A DNA stretch of 64,000 nt, taken from Mucilaginibacter gossypiicola. Lineage in GTDB: Bacteria; Bacteroidota; Bacteroidia; Sphingobacteriales; Sphingobacteriaceae. Below are positions 16,116 to 24,889 of this stretch, in pieces. The stretch lies in the NCBI RefSeq assembly GCF_900110105.1, contig NZ_FOCL01000002.1, forward strand, positions 558,001-622,000, in the 5' to 3' direction. A program made the position numbers and the translations under genes. The notes beneath the pieces were generated by a model. It worked only from the letters and a program-made list of their open reading frames with translations. It made no database searches and was not told the DNA's origin. Each line of letters starts with the position of its first letter. Position 1 is the stretch's first letter.

Positions 16116-18569
16116 TTAAAAGCCTAAACTTAGCGAAGCCATAAAGTTTCGCGGTGCCTGCGGGAAGTAATAGTTATAGTTAATTACGTGCCCGCCCTCA
16201 ATATCCGGATAGGTAGCGCCGTTGTTCTCATATTTCTCGCTAAAGATATTATTAACCTGCAGGCCAACAGTTATGTTTTTAACCGAGCGAACACTGAAGC
16301 TGTACCTCAACCTTACATCATTCACAAAAAAGCTGTTTAGCTGGCGGTTGGCAGCATAAGGATTTTCAGCGTTATCAGGAGCAATACCAAAACCTTCGGG
16401 ATTACGGTTCATGGTATTGTCCAGGTACTGTTTGCCAACATATTTGCTAATGAAGGCAATCTCCCCGCCTTTGATCGGGCTGTAACTGATCACGCTTGAA
16501 CCCGTAAGCGATGGCGAATAGGCAATATCTGTTTTGGCAAAAGTTTCTTCAACAAGGGCCCCGTTGTCGTAATTTGAGAAAAACTGCTGATAGTTTTTGA
16601 TCTTATTGGTGCTTAACGTAGCGGTAACGCCCCAGTTTAACTGGCTGGTGATTTTCACTTTTCCGCTAAACTCCAAACCTGCGCGATAGCTGTCCTTTAC
16701 ATTGGTACGTACCGGGCTGCCTACATCATTCAGCGAACCGGTTAATACCAATTGATTTTTATACAACATATAAAAACCGTTTAACTCTCCGCTGAAAACA
16801 GACGAGCCAAAACGATAGCCGGCTTCAAAATCTTTCAGGTTCTCGGCCTTCGGGCGGTTTTGCGGAGGCGAGTCAACATAATCATCACGATTAGGTTCGT
16901 GGTTGCCTACCGCAAAGGAAGCATACACATTGCTATGCTCGTTAAACTGATAGGTTACGCCTGCTTTAGGATTAAAGAAATTTAACTGCGCGGTTTGCTG
17001 GGCATTATTAAGGTTTTTGTCGATACCGTAAAACGAATAATTAATATGGCGGTATTGCATATCGGCATACAGTAAAAATTTGTCTACATGCCATTCGGCC
17101 CGACCAAAAATATTAAAGTCCTTCTTTTTGGCATCATCCCGATAGTATTGATAGTTAGGTCCAACACCTATGCTTTCTTCGGCAGAAATAATATTACCGT
17201 AATGCGCGCCTTTATATTCATTATAGGCGCCGCCAAGGTTAAAGTTCAATTTGGTAGTGGGCTGATATTTTAAGGCATAAGTAACACCATAAAAATCGTT
17301 ATTAAGCCATTGCCGACGTACGAGGTTGGTGGTTTTAATGGTATCAGTGCCATAAATAACCGGCGTTAAACCGTAATTGCTTACGTCGTCGTCTTTTTTA
17401 TATTCCTCGTAATAACCTTCGCCATGAGTATAGTGCAGTGCACCGCTAAATGAAAGTTTATCCGAAAACTTTTTATCGTACAATAACTGATAGTGGTTTT
17501 GCAGATAATCGTCAACCTCGTCTTTATAAAACGCATTGTTCCCCATGTATCCCAGCTCATTGTACGTGCGGTTATCGGGGCGGGTATTGTCGCCAATCAC
17601 ATAGTCGGCCACGCCGTTCCAGGCCTGGTAGGTGCGCTCATGGCCCGAGAACACGTTTAATCTTAAAGTACTGTTATCACCATAATAAGCGCCGCTCACA
17701 AAAAATGATTTTAACCGGGCCGAAGCACGGGCGATATACCCATCGGACCTGATACGAGACAAACGGCCATCAATGCTAAACCTGCCGCCAAGTAAGCCTG
17801 TACCCATACTTACTGTATTTTTTACCGAACCATATGAACCTGCCGAATTATCAAGCTGGGCATAAGCGGTGTCCCGGCGGGTTGCAGTTTGCACGTTAAT
17901 ACTACCACCAAAAGCACCCGCACCATTGGTTGAAGTACCTACACCGCGCTGAATTTGCAGGTTATTGATGGAAGAAGCAAAATCGGGCAGATCGACAAAG
18001 AATGCACCCTGGCTTTCAGCATCATTTAATGGGATGCCGTTAACCGTCACGTTAATCCGCGACGCGTCTGAACCCCGGATGCGGATACCTGTATAGCCAA
18101 TACCTGTACCGGCATCAGAACTAACCACAACTGACGGTGTTTGATTTAACAAATAAGGCAGGTCCTGGCCAAAATTGTTCTTCTCCAGGTCTTTTTTACT
18201 CAGGTTGGTAAAGGCAGTCGGCGCGTTTTTACCTGCACGGGTTGCAATTACGGTTACTTCATCAGTAGTAAAAGTTCCCGATCCTAAAGTAAAATTGAGT
18301 GCTGTGTTTGCGTTGAGTGTACTGTTTTTTACCAGAGGCTGATAACCGATATAACTGGCTTTAAGCGTATAATTACCTCTCTTGAGGTCGTTGAAACTAT
18401 ATTTACCGGCAGCATCAGTAACCGTGCTAAGCTTGGGGTTTAAAATAGTAACAGTTGCGCCGGGCAGTGCTTCGCCGGATTGATTGGTCACTTTCCCTGT
18501 AATGGAAAGCTGGGCAGATGCCATAACAGGCAGCAGCAGGGCCATAACGGCCACAAATAAATTTTTCAA
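16116..18569 (-). CDS. TonB-dependent outer membrane receptor, probably for thiamine
   Basis: A signal peptide at residues 1-19/20 (ends MASAQ) is followed by a carboxypeptidase-regulatory-like domain (about 21-100, SITGKVTNQSGEALPGATV in parts). The plug domain (about 110-225) has RIRGSDASRINVTVNGIP and GGSINVQT, and a 22-strand barrel ends in a terminal Phe (SLSLGF). The 817 residues are typical. No in-frame ATG is available at the signal peptide: initiation is TTG at 18569, with ATT directly before it. The TPP riboswitch just upstream and PnuT just downstream indicate uptake of thiamine or a thiamine derivative across the outer membrane. Confidence 0.92.
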   Translation of the reverse strand: MKNLFVAVMALLLPVMASAQLSITGKVTNQSGEALPGATVTILNPKLSTVTDAAGKYSFNDLKRGNYTLKASYIGYQPLVKNSTLNANTALNFTLGSGTFTTDEVTVIATRAGKNAPTAFTNLSKKDLEKNNFGQDLPYLLNQTPSVVVSSDAGTGIGYTGIRIRGSDASRINVTVNGIPLNDAESQGAFFVDLPDFASSINNLQIQRGVGTSTNGAGAFGGSINVQTATRRDTAYAQLDNSAGSYGSVKNTVSMGTGLLGGRFSIDGRLSRIRSDGYIARASARLKSFFVSGAYYGDNSTLRLNVFSGHERTYQAWNGVADYVIGDNTRPDNRTYNELGYMGNNAFYKDEVDDYLQNHYQLLYDKKFSDKLSFSGALHYTHGEGYYEEYKKDDDVSNYGLTPVIYGTDTIKTTNLVRRQWLNNDFYGVTYALKYQPTTKLNFNLGGAYNEYKGAHYGNIISAEESIGVGPNYQYYRDDAKKKDFNIFGRAEWHVDKFLLYADMQYRHINYSFYGIDKNLNNAQQTAQLNFFNPKAGVTYQFNEHSNVYASFAVGNHEPNRDDYVDSPPQNRPKAENLKDFEAGYRFGSSVFSGELNGFYMLYKNQLVLTGSLNDVGSPVRTNVKDSYRAGLEFSGKVKITSQLNWGVTATLSTNKIKNYQQFFSNYDNGALVEETFAKTDIAYSPSLTGSSVISYSPIKGGEIAFISKYVGKQYLDNTMNRNPEGFGIAPDNAENPYAANRQLNSFFVNDVRLRYSFSVRSVKNITVGLQVNNIFSEKYENNGATYPDIEGGHVINYNYYFPQAPRNFMASLSLGF

Positions 18570-18644
18570 AATGCGTTAAACAAAAAATCTGAGTTAAACC
18601 ATCTGCAAGCCAGGGAGAAACAGCAGTACACTTAACTTATTTAC
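18570..18644 (-). promoter_or_regulatory. Expression platform between TPP aptamer and receptor start
   Basis: This 75-base stretch separates the aptamer 3' end from the TTG start codon. It contains CTGC/GCAG complementary blocks and a T-run near the start, but no clear GC-rich terminator arm pairs ahead of that T-run. Control of translation initiation is therefore more likely than termination. Confidence 0.45.
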
Positions 18645-18848
18645 CTTTATCCCTACGCCGGCATTACCCGGATCAGGTGTGGGGGGAAGTCTTGAGTGGG
18701 AAGTCTTAAGCCGAAAGCCGTGATTGACTTTGAACTTAAAACTCAGTACTTATGACTAACCTCCTGGGTATGATCTCAGCCCGTCTTTCAGTTTGGTAAA
18801 ACAAACAGCAGTTTGTTTTGCAACCAAAGCAAGGCACCCCTTGAGAAT
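18645..18848 (-). ncRNA. TPP riboswitch (THI element) with an inserted segment
   Basis: On the minus strand, in order: GGGGTGCC (18833-18840), a long P3 hairpin (AAAACAAAC with GTTTGTTTT, TTTGGT with ACCAAA, 18792-18828), the invariant CTGAGA (18774-18779), ACCC (18766-18769), ACCTGATCC (18670-18678), GGGTAATGCCGG and CGGCGTAGGGA (18650-18660). These match the conserved TPP aptamer blocks. The junction between ACCC and ACCTGATCC, normally a few bases, holds about 85 bases (18681-18765). That insert is a low-complexity AAGTCTTGAG-type sequence whose halves are partly complementary. The riboswitch controls the TonB receptor and PnuT genes. Confidence 0.93.
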
Positions 18849-18868
18849 TGTATTGCGCAAAGATATGT

Positions 18869-19184
18869 TTTGATTTTGGATTTCGGATGTGGGATTTCGG
18901 ATTTTTGAAGGATATCTCCTGTTTACAATAAACTTGCTACCAAAACGAGGCAAAATTTACAAGGCTCGCAAAGACGCTATAGCGAAAACCCGTATTCCTT
19001 TTTCTTCTTCTTTTAGTGTCTTTGCGCTAAATAATCCAATTGAAATTTCACCAATCCATCAACAGTAAATAACCTTTTTAGCCCCTTTATTGGCTTTTAA
19101 ATTAACATGTTACTAAATTCGAAATCGAAAATCCGAAATCCGAAATCAAAACCCTACTTTAGCAAACTTTTATAAAACATTGCT
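18869..19184. other. Spacer upstream of the riboswitch and of aspS
   Basis: It contains two TCCGAAATC-type low-complexity repeats (18869-18915 and 19117-19148). It also contains a GTGTCTTTGCGC-like stretch and weak A/T-rich DNA. TACTTTAG at about 19153 is a one-mismatch -7 box for aspS. Confidence 0.4.
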
Positions 19185-20930
19185 ATGCTTAGAACTCATA
19201 CCTGCGGCGAATTAAATATCAGCCATTTAGGCCAAACCGTTACATTATGCGGTTGGGTACAAAAATCGCGCGATTTGGGCGGTACTACTTTTATCGACGT
19301 GCGCGACCGTTATGGTTTAACCCAATTGATATTCAACACAGATACAGATGCTACGCTGCGCGAAAAAAGCCGTGAACTTGGTCGCGAGTTTGTGATCAAA
19401 GTTACCGGTAATGTAATTGAGCGTGCCAGCAAAAACACCAAAATCCCTACCGGCGAAATTGAAATTGCTGTTACTGATATTGAAGTGCTTAACGCAGCAA
19501 AACTGCCTCCGTTCCTGATTGAGGACGAAACAGACGGCGGTGAGGAATTACGTGCTAAATACCGTTACCTTGATCTTCGTCGTAACCCTATACGCAATAA
19601 CCTGGTGCTTCGCCACAAAATGGCGCAGGAAGTGCGTAAATATTTAGATAAGCTTGATTTTATCGAAGTTGAAACCCCGGTGCTGATCAAATCGACCCCG
19701 GAAGGCGCACGCGATTTTGTGGTGCCAAGCCGCATGAACGCAGGCGAGTTTTACGCCCTGCCGCAATCGCCTCAAACTTTTAAACAGTTACTGATGGTAA
19801 GCGGTTTTGACCGTTACTTCCAGATCGTAAAATGTTTCAGGGACGAGGATCTGCGTGCCGACCGTCAGCCGGAGTTTACCCAGATTGACTGCGAGCTTTC
19901 GTTTGTGAGCCAGGAAGATATCCTGAATATATTTGAAGGGCTTACCCGCCATCTGTTCAAAACTGTAAAAGGTATTGACCTGGGCGAGGTTCCGCGTATG
20001 CTGTATTCGGATGCTATGCGCTTATACGGATCAGACAAACCAGATGTACGTTTTGGGATGCAGTTTGTTGAGCTGAATGATATTGTTAAAGGCAAAGGTT
20101 TCAGCATTTTTGATAATGCCGAACTGGTTGTGGGCATCAATGCCAAAGGCTGTGCAAACTATACCCGCAAACAGGTTGATGAACTGACCGAATGGTTAAA
20201 ACGCCCTCAAATTGGTGTAACCGGTATGATCTATTGCCGCTACAACGAAGACGGCACCCTGAAATCATCGGTTGATAAATTTTACAACGAGGACGAGCTA
20301 ACCAACTGGGCAGCTGCATTTGGCGCTGAAAAAGGCGACTTAATGCTGATCCTGGCTGGTGGTGCCGATAAGGTACGTAAACAACTGAACGAATTACGTT
20401 TGGAAATGGGCTCCCGTTTAGGCCTGCGCGATAAAAACACTTTTGCACCACTGTGGGTGGTTGACTTCCCGCTGTTGGAGTGGGATGAAGAAAGCGGCCG
20501 TTACCATGCCATGCACCACCCGTTCACCTCACCAAAACCAGAGGATATTGCTTTGTTAGATACCGAGCCGGGCGCAGTACGTGCAAATGCTTATGATTTG
20601 GTAATCAATGGCACCGAAATAGGCGGTGGTTCTATCAGGATCCATGACCGTGGCCTGCAGTCATTGATGTTCAAGCATCTTGGTTTCTCGCCGGAAGAGG
20701 CACAAAAGCAATTCGGCTTCCTGATGGATGCTTTTGAATATGGTGCACCTCCTCATGGCGGTATAGCATTTGGTTTCGACCGTTTGGCGTCGATATTCGC
20801 AGGATTAGATTCTATCCGCGATGTGATCGCCTTCCCTAAAAACAATTCGGGCCGCGATGTGATGATCGATTCACCATCAACCATTGCCGAGGCACAAATG
20901 ACCGAGCTAAAAATCAAAACAACGGTTTAA
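19185..20930 (+). CDS. aspS: Aspartyl-tRNA synthetase
   Basis: This class IIb synthetase charges tRNA-Asp. The N-terminal OB-fold anticodon-binding domain (residues 1-110, [20 protein letters not shown]) is followed by class II motif 2 ([18 protein letters not shown]), the bacterial-type GAD insertion domain (about 280-420), and motif 3 ([23 protein letters not shown] in parts). The 581 residues are standard for the bacterial type. ATG start in an AT-rich leader. A strong terminator follows, running almost into the next gene. Confidence 0.97.
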   Translation: MLRTHTCGELNISHLGQTVTLCGWVQKSRDLGGTTFIDVRDRYGLTQLIFNTDTDATLREKSRELGREFVIKVTGNVIERASKNTKIPTGEIEIAVTDIEVLNAAKLPPFLIEDETDGGEELRAKYRYLDLRRNPIRNNLVLRHKMAQEVRKYLDKLDFIEVETPVLIKSTPEGARDFVVPSRMNAGEFYALPQSPQTFKQLLMVSGFDRYFQIVKCFRDEDLRADRQPEFTQIDCELSFVSQEDILNIFEGLTRHLFKTVKGIDLGEVPRMLYSDAMRLYGSDKPDVRFGMQFVELNDIVKGKGFSIFDNAELVVGINAKGCANYTRKQVDELTEWLKRPQIGVTGMIYCRYNEDGTLKSSVDKFYNEDELTNWAAAFGAEKGDLMLILAGGADKVRKQLNELRLEMGSRLGLRDKNTFAPLWVVDFPLLEWDEESGRYHAMHHPFTSPKPEDIALLDTEPGAVRANAYDLVINGTEIGGGSIRIHDRGLQSLMFKHLGFSPEEAQKQFGFLMDAFEYGAPPHGGIAFGFDRLASIFAGLDSIRDVIAFPKNNSGRDVMIDSPSTIAEAQMTELKIKTTV

Positions 20931-20950
20931 TTAACCCAAACATACACTGA

Positions 20951-20979
20951 GCCCCCTTTACAGCAAAGGGGGCTTTTAT
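20951..20979 (+). terminator. aspS terminator abutting the first FKBP gene
   Basis: GCCCCCTTT pairs perfectly with AAAGGGGGC around ACAGC, then TTTTATTT. The next possible start codon is at 20984. Confidence 0.88.
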
Positions 20980-20983
20980 TTGG

Positions 20984-21457
20984 ATGTCCATCATGAAAAA
21001 ATATCTTTTACTGCTAAGTGCAATTATCATTACGCTGATAATGTCATGTGATAACTCTGTGAAATTGAACCAGGCTAAACAGGCACGTATAGACGATTCC
21101 CTGATCCGTATTTATCTGAAAGCCAATCCGCAGATCAAGGCCCAAAAAGACCCATCGGGAATTTATTATCAGATCTTATCTGAAGGTAAAGGTGATCATC
21201 CAAAAGACAACTCCCTGGTTACTGTAAATTATACCGCGGCATTATTGAATGATATGGTTGTAGACAAAGGGAATGGCTATTCGAGTCCGCTTGATCACCT
21301 GATTAAAGGCTGGCAAATAGGCATTCCGTTGGTGAAAGAGGGAGGCTCCATATTACTCATTGTACCCTCGGGCCTCGCTTACGGTGCTAATGGGCCAGGC
21401 CGTATTCCCGAAAACTCGGTACTGGTGTTCTCCGTGGATTTAACAGAATTTAACTAA
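20984..21457 (+). CDS. FKBP-like lipoprotein 1
   Basis: FKBP-type peptidyl-prolyl isomerase fold on a lipoprotein anchor. The signal ends IMSCDN, giving a lipobox Cys near residue 22, or 19 if the ATG at 20993 is used. FKBP hallmarks are VTVNYTAALLND, IKGWQIGIPLVKEGG, IVPSGLAYG and IPENSVLVFSVDL. The usual FDSS region is replaced by DKGNGYSS and several active-site aromatics are missing, so isomerase activity may be low. It is the first of three tandem paralogues (this one, 21541 and 22023). It is predicted to sit in the inner or outer membrane, facing the periplasm. Confidence 0.88.
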   Translation: MSIMKKYLLLLSAIIITLIMSCDNSVKLNQAKQARIDDSLIRIYLKANPQIKAQKDPSGIYYQILSEGKGDHPKDNSLVTVNYTAALLNDMVVDKGNGYSSPLDHLIKGWQIGIPLVKEGGSILLIVPSGLAYGANGPGRIPENSVLVFSVDLTEFN

Positions 21458-21540
21458 TTCTGCCAAAATAAGTTCAATTGCCGTAGCGTTCTGTTGCTTT
21501 TTGCCCAACAAATTAATTTAACAACAGAACTACTAACGAC

Positions 21541-21999
21541 ATGAAGAAATTCTTATTATTCGTATTCGCTCCGCTGGTGCTCCTCGCCTCATGCTCAAAA
21601 GACAAATTTGACTCTGCAAAACAGGCCGCTACAGATGACGCCGCAATTAAAGCTTACATCGGTACCGATACGGCATTTCATGCTACTGCCGATGGCTCTG
21701 GCGTTTATTACAAAATTGTAACGCAGGGCACAGGAACAAAGCCGTCGGCCTCATCAACGGTTAAAGTAACTTATACGGGCATGTTATTAAACGGCACCAA
21801 ATTCGCCTCAAACAGCACAGTAACCCAAAGCCTTAGCGGGTTTATTGCCGGCTGGCAATCGGGCCTGCTTTATTTGCAAACAGGCGGCCGCATCATTTTG
21901 GTTATTCCTTCAAGGGATGGCTATGGCAACACTGCCCAGGATAATATTCCTAAAAATTCGGTTTTGGTATTTACGATTGATCTGCTTAGTTTTAGCTGA
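21541..21999 (+). CDS. FKBP-like lipoprotein 2
   Basis: Second tandem paralogue, 152 residues. Lipobox Cys18 (LLASCSKD). The FKBP core shows VKVTYTGMLLNGTKF, FIAGWQSGLLYLQTGG, LVIPSRDGYG and IPKNSVLVFTIDL. This copy keeps the Y-x-G-L-N-G-x-F pattern best, but LAYG has become DGYG. N-terminal KQAATDDAAIKAYIG resembles the corresponding segment of its neighbours, supporting duplication. It lies 83 bases after copy 1 and 23 bases before copy 3. Confidence 0.9.
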   Translation: MKKFLLFVFAPLVLLASCSKDKFDSAKQAATDDAAIKAYIGTDTAFHATADGSGVYYKIVTQGTGTKPSASSTVKVTYTGMLLNGTKFASNSTVTQSLSGFIAGWQSGLLYLQTGGRIILVIPSRDGYGNTAQDNIPKNSVLVFTIDLLSFS

Positions 22000-22022
22000 T
22001 TTACCAATCGCTAAAACCCAAA

Positions 22023-22490
22023 ATGAGAAAAACCCTGTTGCTGCTATTGTTTGCGCCGCTATTGATCCTGTCTGCATGTTTTAAAGATAAGTCGCCCGAT
22101 CCGCAGCAAAATGTCCTGAACGAGGATGGCAATATCAAAATTTATCTGGCAGCACACCCCGAAATCAGCGCTACAAAAGATACTTCAGGGCTTTATTACC
22201 AGGTTATCGCGCCAGGGACTGGTACTCATGCCGGCCCCAATGCAACAGTAACCATCGACTATTCGGGACAGTTGCTGAGCGGTGTAAGTATAAACGGACA
22301 AACCGATTACAGCAATAAGCTCAATGTTTTGTTAACCGGATGGCAGATAGCGATCCCAATGATTGCCGCAGGCGGAGAGATCCTGCTTATTGCACCTTCC
22401 CGGTTAGCTTACGGTGTTTATGGTACCAGCCAGATCCCGCCTAACTCGATAGTGATCTTCGATATCAAACTAAAAAAAATAGATCAGTAA
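22023..22490 (+). CDS. FKBP-like lipoprotein 3
   Basis: Third tandem paralogue, 155 residues. Lipobox Cys19 (LILSACFKD). The FKBP core shows VTIDYSGQLLSG, LTGWQIAIPMIAAGG, IAPSRLAYG and IPPNSIVIFDIKL. The FDSS block is replaced by SINGQTDYS, as in copy 1. A terminator follows, closing the three-gene unit. Confidence 0.9.
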   Translation: MRKTLLLLLFAPLLILSACFKDKSPDPQQNVLNEDGNIKIYLAAHPEISATKDTSGLYYQVIAPGTGTHAGPNATVTIDYSGQLLSGVSINGQTDYSNKLNVLLTGWQIAIPMIAAGGEILLIAPSRLAYGVYGTSQIPPNSIVIFDIKLKKIDQ

Positions 22491-22498
22491 CAAAATAA

Positions 22499-22535
22499 AC
22501 ATAAAGGCCGTCCATAAAGATGGCCTTTATGTTTT
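22499..22535 (+). terminator. Terminator after the FKBP trio
   Basis: ACATAAAGGCC pairs with GGCCTTTATGT around a 12-base loop, followed by TTTT. Confidence 0.85.
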
Positions 22536-22592
22536 AACCCATCATAAGGACAACCTTTTGCCTTTAACCTTTATCCTTTCGCCTTCAAAAAC

Positions 22593-22600
22593 TATCTTTG
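22593..22600 (+). promoter_or_regulatory. -7 box of miaE
   Basis: TATCTTTG fits TAnnTTTG and ends 4 bases before the GTG start, which would make the mRNA leaderless. No good TTTG is seen at -33; a low-complexity CCTTTAACCTTT stretch occupies that position. Confidence 0.5.
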
Positions 22601-22604
22601 CGCT

Positions 22605-23204
22605 GTGAGCGAGAAAACCATTTTAAAACTGCAGTTGCCTACCGATCCGCTTTGGGTTAAAAACGTGGTAGAGAGCAATATCGAAGAGATTTTGACCGAC
22701 CATGCCTTTTGCGAACAAAAGGCCGCCAGTAATGCTATAACCCTTATTGTTCAAAATCCCAACCTGAGCGAACTGGTGCAGGAAATGGCCCTGTTGGTAC
22801 AGGAGGAAATGGACCATTTTAAACGTGTACATGATATTATACTGGAGCGTGGTTATATTCTTGGCCGTGAGCGCAAGGATAATTATGTGAACGAACTCCG
22901 GAAATTTATCATCATTGGCGGTGGCCGCGAAGCCCAGCTGATTGACAGGCTACTGTTTTCGGCCATGATAGAGGCACGGAGCTGTGAGCGCTTCAAGGTA
23001 CTATCTGAAAATATCAATGACGATCAGCTGGCTACTTTTTACCACGAACTGATGATCAGCGAAGCCACCCATTATTCCATGTTCATTCGCCTGGCAAAAA
23101 AATATGCCGAGGAAATTGATGTTGAGGCCCGCTGGAAACAGTTCCTGGAATATGAAGCCCAGGTAATTCAAAATTACGGTAAGGGTGAAACTATTCATGG
23201 GTAA
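22605..23204 (+). CDS. miaE: tRNA 2-methylthio-N6-isopentenyladenosine hydroxylase
   Basis: This non-heme di-iron monooxygenase hydroxylates ms2i6A37 of tRNA. It has a ferritin-like helical fold with ligand candidates Glu37 (FCEQKAA), Glu67/Glu68 and His71 (QEEMDHFKR), Glu123 and Glu128 (IEARSCERF), and Glu153 and His156 (SEATHYSMF), matching MiaE. It is 199 residues long. The start is GTG at 22605; no ATG is available before the conserved region. It is an isolated gene. Confidence 0.92.
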   Translation: MSEKTILKLQLPTDPLWVKNVVESNIEEILTDHAFCEQKAASNAITLIVQNPNLSELVQEMALLVQEEMDHFKRVHDIILERGYILGRERKDNYVNELRKFIIIGGGREAQLIDRLLFSAMIEARSCERFKVLSENINDDQLATFYHELMISEATHYSMFIRLAKKYAEEIDVEARWKQFLEYEAQVIQNYGKGETIHG

Positions 23205-23248
23205 GTCGTAGCTATTAAGAAGGGGGTTAAGAACAAATAAAAATAAGC

Positions 23249-23314
23249 TGTCATTGCGAGGCACGAAGCAATCGCGGACTATACAGGGCGGACATGCATT
23301 AGCTACGAGATTAA
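23249..23314. repeat. ATGTCATTGCGAGG element, copy 4 (left half only)
   Basis: The left end TGTCATTGCGAGGCACGAAG is intact and extends to CTACGAGATTAACG. The expected right half (CGCTCGCAATGACAT) is missing. The 43-bp terminal repeat of the next element begins at this point. Confidence 0.75.
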
Positions 23315-23315
23315 C

Positions 23316-23640
23316 GTCCCCTCTGGGTCTCTCGTAGATACAAGTTTACCCACAAAATTGCTTTGTCGTTTAATCAGCCAAGCCTTTTGTTTTGCCCCTC
23401 TGGGGCAAAGGGTATTTCTATACTTTTTATGCTACAAACCTTTTGCACCTCTGGTGCATCTGTCCTTAAGCATCTCAATTAATACCTGATTATGTAGTAA
23501 AACCTTGCCGGCCCCAGCGGGGCCACGTGTTTATAGCATTAAAAGAGGGCTTTTTTGACTCCTTAGGTGCCTCCTATTGAAATTTCAGGTTGGTGAATTT
23601 TGTGGGTTAACTTGTATCTACGAGATACCCTGAGGGGACA
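23316..23640. mobile_element. MITE-like element with 43-bp terminal inverted repeats
   Basis: The left end (from 23317) reads TCCCCTCTGGGTC then TCTCGTAGATACAAGTTTAC and CCACAAAATT. The right end, read in reverse complement from 23639, is TCCCCTCAGGGTA then TCTCGTAGATACAAGTTAAC and CCACAAAATT. They agree at all but about three positions. The roughly 240-bp interior has short hairpins (CCCCTCTGGGG, GCACCTCTGGTGC, GGCCCCAGCGGGGCC) and no ORF of note. It therefore looks non-autonomous. No target duplication was recognised. It accounts for most of the gap 23205-23701. Confidence 0.75.
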
Positions 23641-23701
23641 TGACTTTCCAACTTTCGGACTTTTACTTAAAACTTTCTAACATAATGCGTTATTTTACAT
23701 C

Positions 23702-24886
23702 ATGTCGCGTTTCAAAGTATTTTCGGTTGTTATACATATTGCCGGCTGGCTGCTGTTCATGGCTTTCCCGCTGGTTTTTTTAAATAGCCGGTCACTATAC
23801 AATACTTCTGTTACTTCTTTTCTGGAAAAGCCGGCCTACTGGATATTTTGCCTCACTTATATAGTCCTTTTTTACAGTAACGCTTACCTGTTCATTCCGC
23901 AGTTCTTTTTAAAAAAGAAGTATTTAATTTACAGCATTATATGCGTTGTTTTATTGGGATGTGTTTACATGCTCCAACCGTTCGACAGACTTTTGCGAAG
24001 CACTGAAGGCTGGAGAATGCGTAACGGGATGGTGATTCCGCCCCCTCCGTCTTTTGATGGCCGCCGTTTTGGTCATCATAGGTTTGGTACTCTTTCTCCT
24101 GATACGCAGGGAGCGTTTGAACGGCCACCGTATTTCCATCCCGATTCCTTAGGGCAAAAAAACCGTTTCGGACATCCACGCAGATTCAGGAAACCGTTTG
24201 ATAGTACCAGTCTGTTCATTTTCCTTATGATTATGGCGCTGAGCATGGCAATCAAAACCGTTCAGCAGTGGCAGCTTACCGAACAACGTGCAGCCCGGGC
24301 CGAGGCCGATAAAACCAATGCCGAGCTCTCATTCCTGAAAGCACAGATCAATCCGCACTTCCTGTTCAACACGTTAAATAATATTTATACGCTTGCTGCT
24401 ATCAAAGATGATAATGCGGCAGATAGTATCATGAAGCTCTCGAACATTATGCGCTATGTTACCGACGATGTTGCCGAAGACTTTGTACCACTGCAAAGCG
24501 AAATTGATTGTATCAGCGATTATATTGAACTGCAACGCCTTCGCATAGGCAAAAATACCGCAGTTAATTTTGAGGTTAACGGGAATATTGGCATAAGAAA
24601 AATAGCTCCTCTGGTGATGATGACCTTCATCGAAAATGTTTTTAAATATGGAGTGAGCAAACATGAACCATCGGCTATAGATATCATGATCAATATCCAT
24701 GAGCTTGATATTTCCTTTTATTGCAAAAACCGGATCTTTGGTTTACAGAAAAGCGATTACCAGCGCACAGGCATCGGCATAAAAAACACCAGGCAACGGC
24801 TGGAACATTTATATCCCGGCAAGCATTTGTTAAGCATAAGCAGTCTCAATAATGAGTATATTGTTCAACTTACTTTACAAGCTTAA
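23702..24886 (+). CDS. LytS/YehU-family sensor histidine kinase
   Basis: Membrane histidine kinase of the His_kinase (PF06580) type. Four hydrophobic helices occur at about residues 8-27, 43-62, 76-92 and 175-192. Between helices 3 and 4 lies a Pro/Phe/Arg/Gly-rich loop (FDGRRFGHHRFG). A short coiled coil leads to the phospho-acceptor box QINPHFLFNTLN with His near residue 218. The ATPase domain has an N-box (FIENVFKYGVSKH) and a G-box (GIGIKNTRQRLEHLYPG). The partner response regulator begins 3 bases after its stop, so the two form an operon. Signal unknown. Confidence 0.93.
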   Translation: MSRFKVFSVVIHIAGWLLFMAFPLVFLNSRSLYNTSVTSFLEKPAYWIFCLTYIVLFYSNAYLFIPQFFLKKKYLIYSIICVVLLGCVYMLQPFDRLLRSTEGWRMRNGMVIPPPPSFDGRRFGHHRFGTLSPDTQGAFERPPYFHPDSLGQKNRFGHPRRFRKPFDSTSLFIFLMIMALSMAIKTVQQWQLTEQRAARAEADKTNAELSFLKAQINPHFLFNTLNNIYTLAAIKDDNAADSIMKLSNIMRYVTDDVAEDFVPLQSEIDCISDYIELQRLRIGKNTAVNFEVNGNIGIRKIAPLVMMTFIENVFKYGVSKHEPSAIDIMINIHELDISFYCKNRIFGLQKSDYQRTGIGIKNTRQRLEHLYPGKHLLSISSLNNEYIVQLTLQA

Positions 24887-24889
24887 ATT

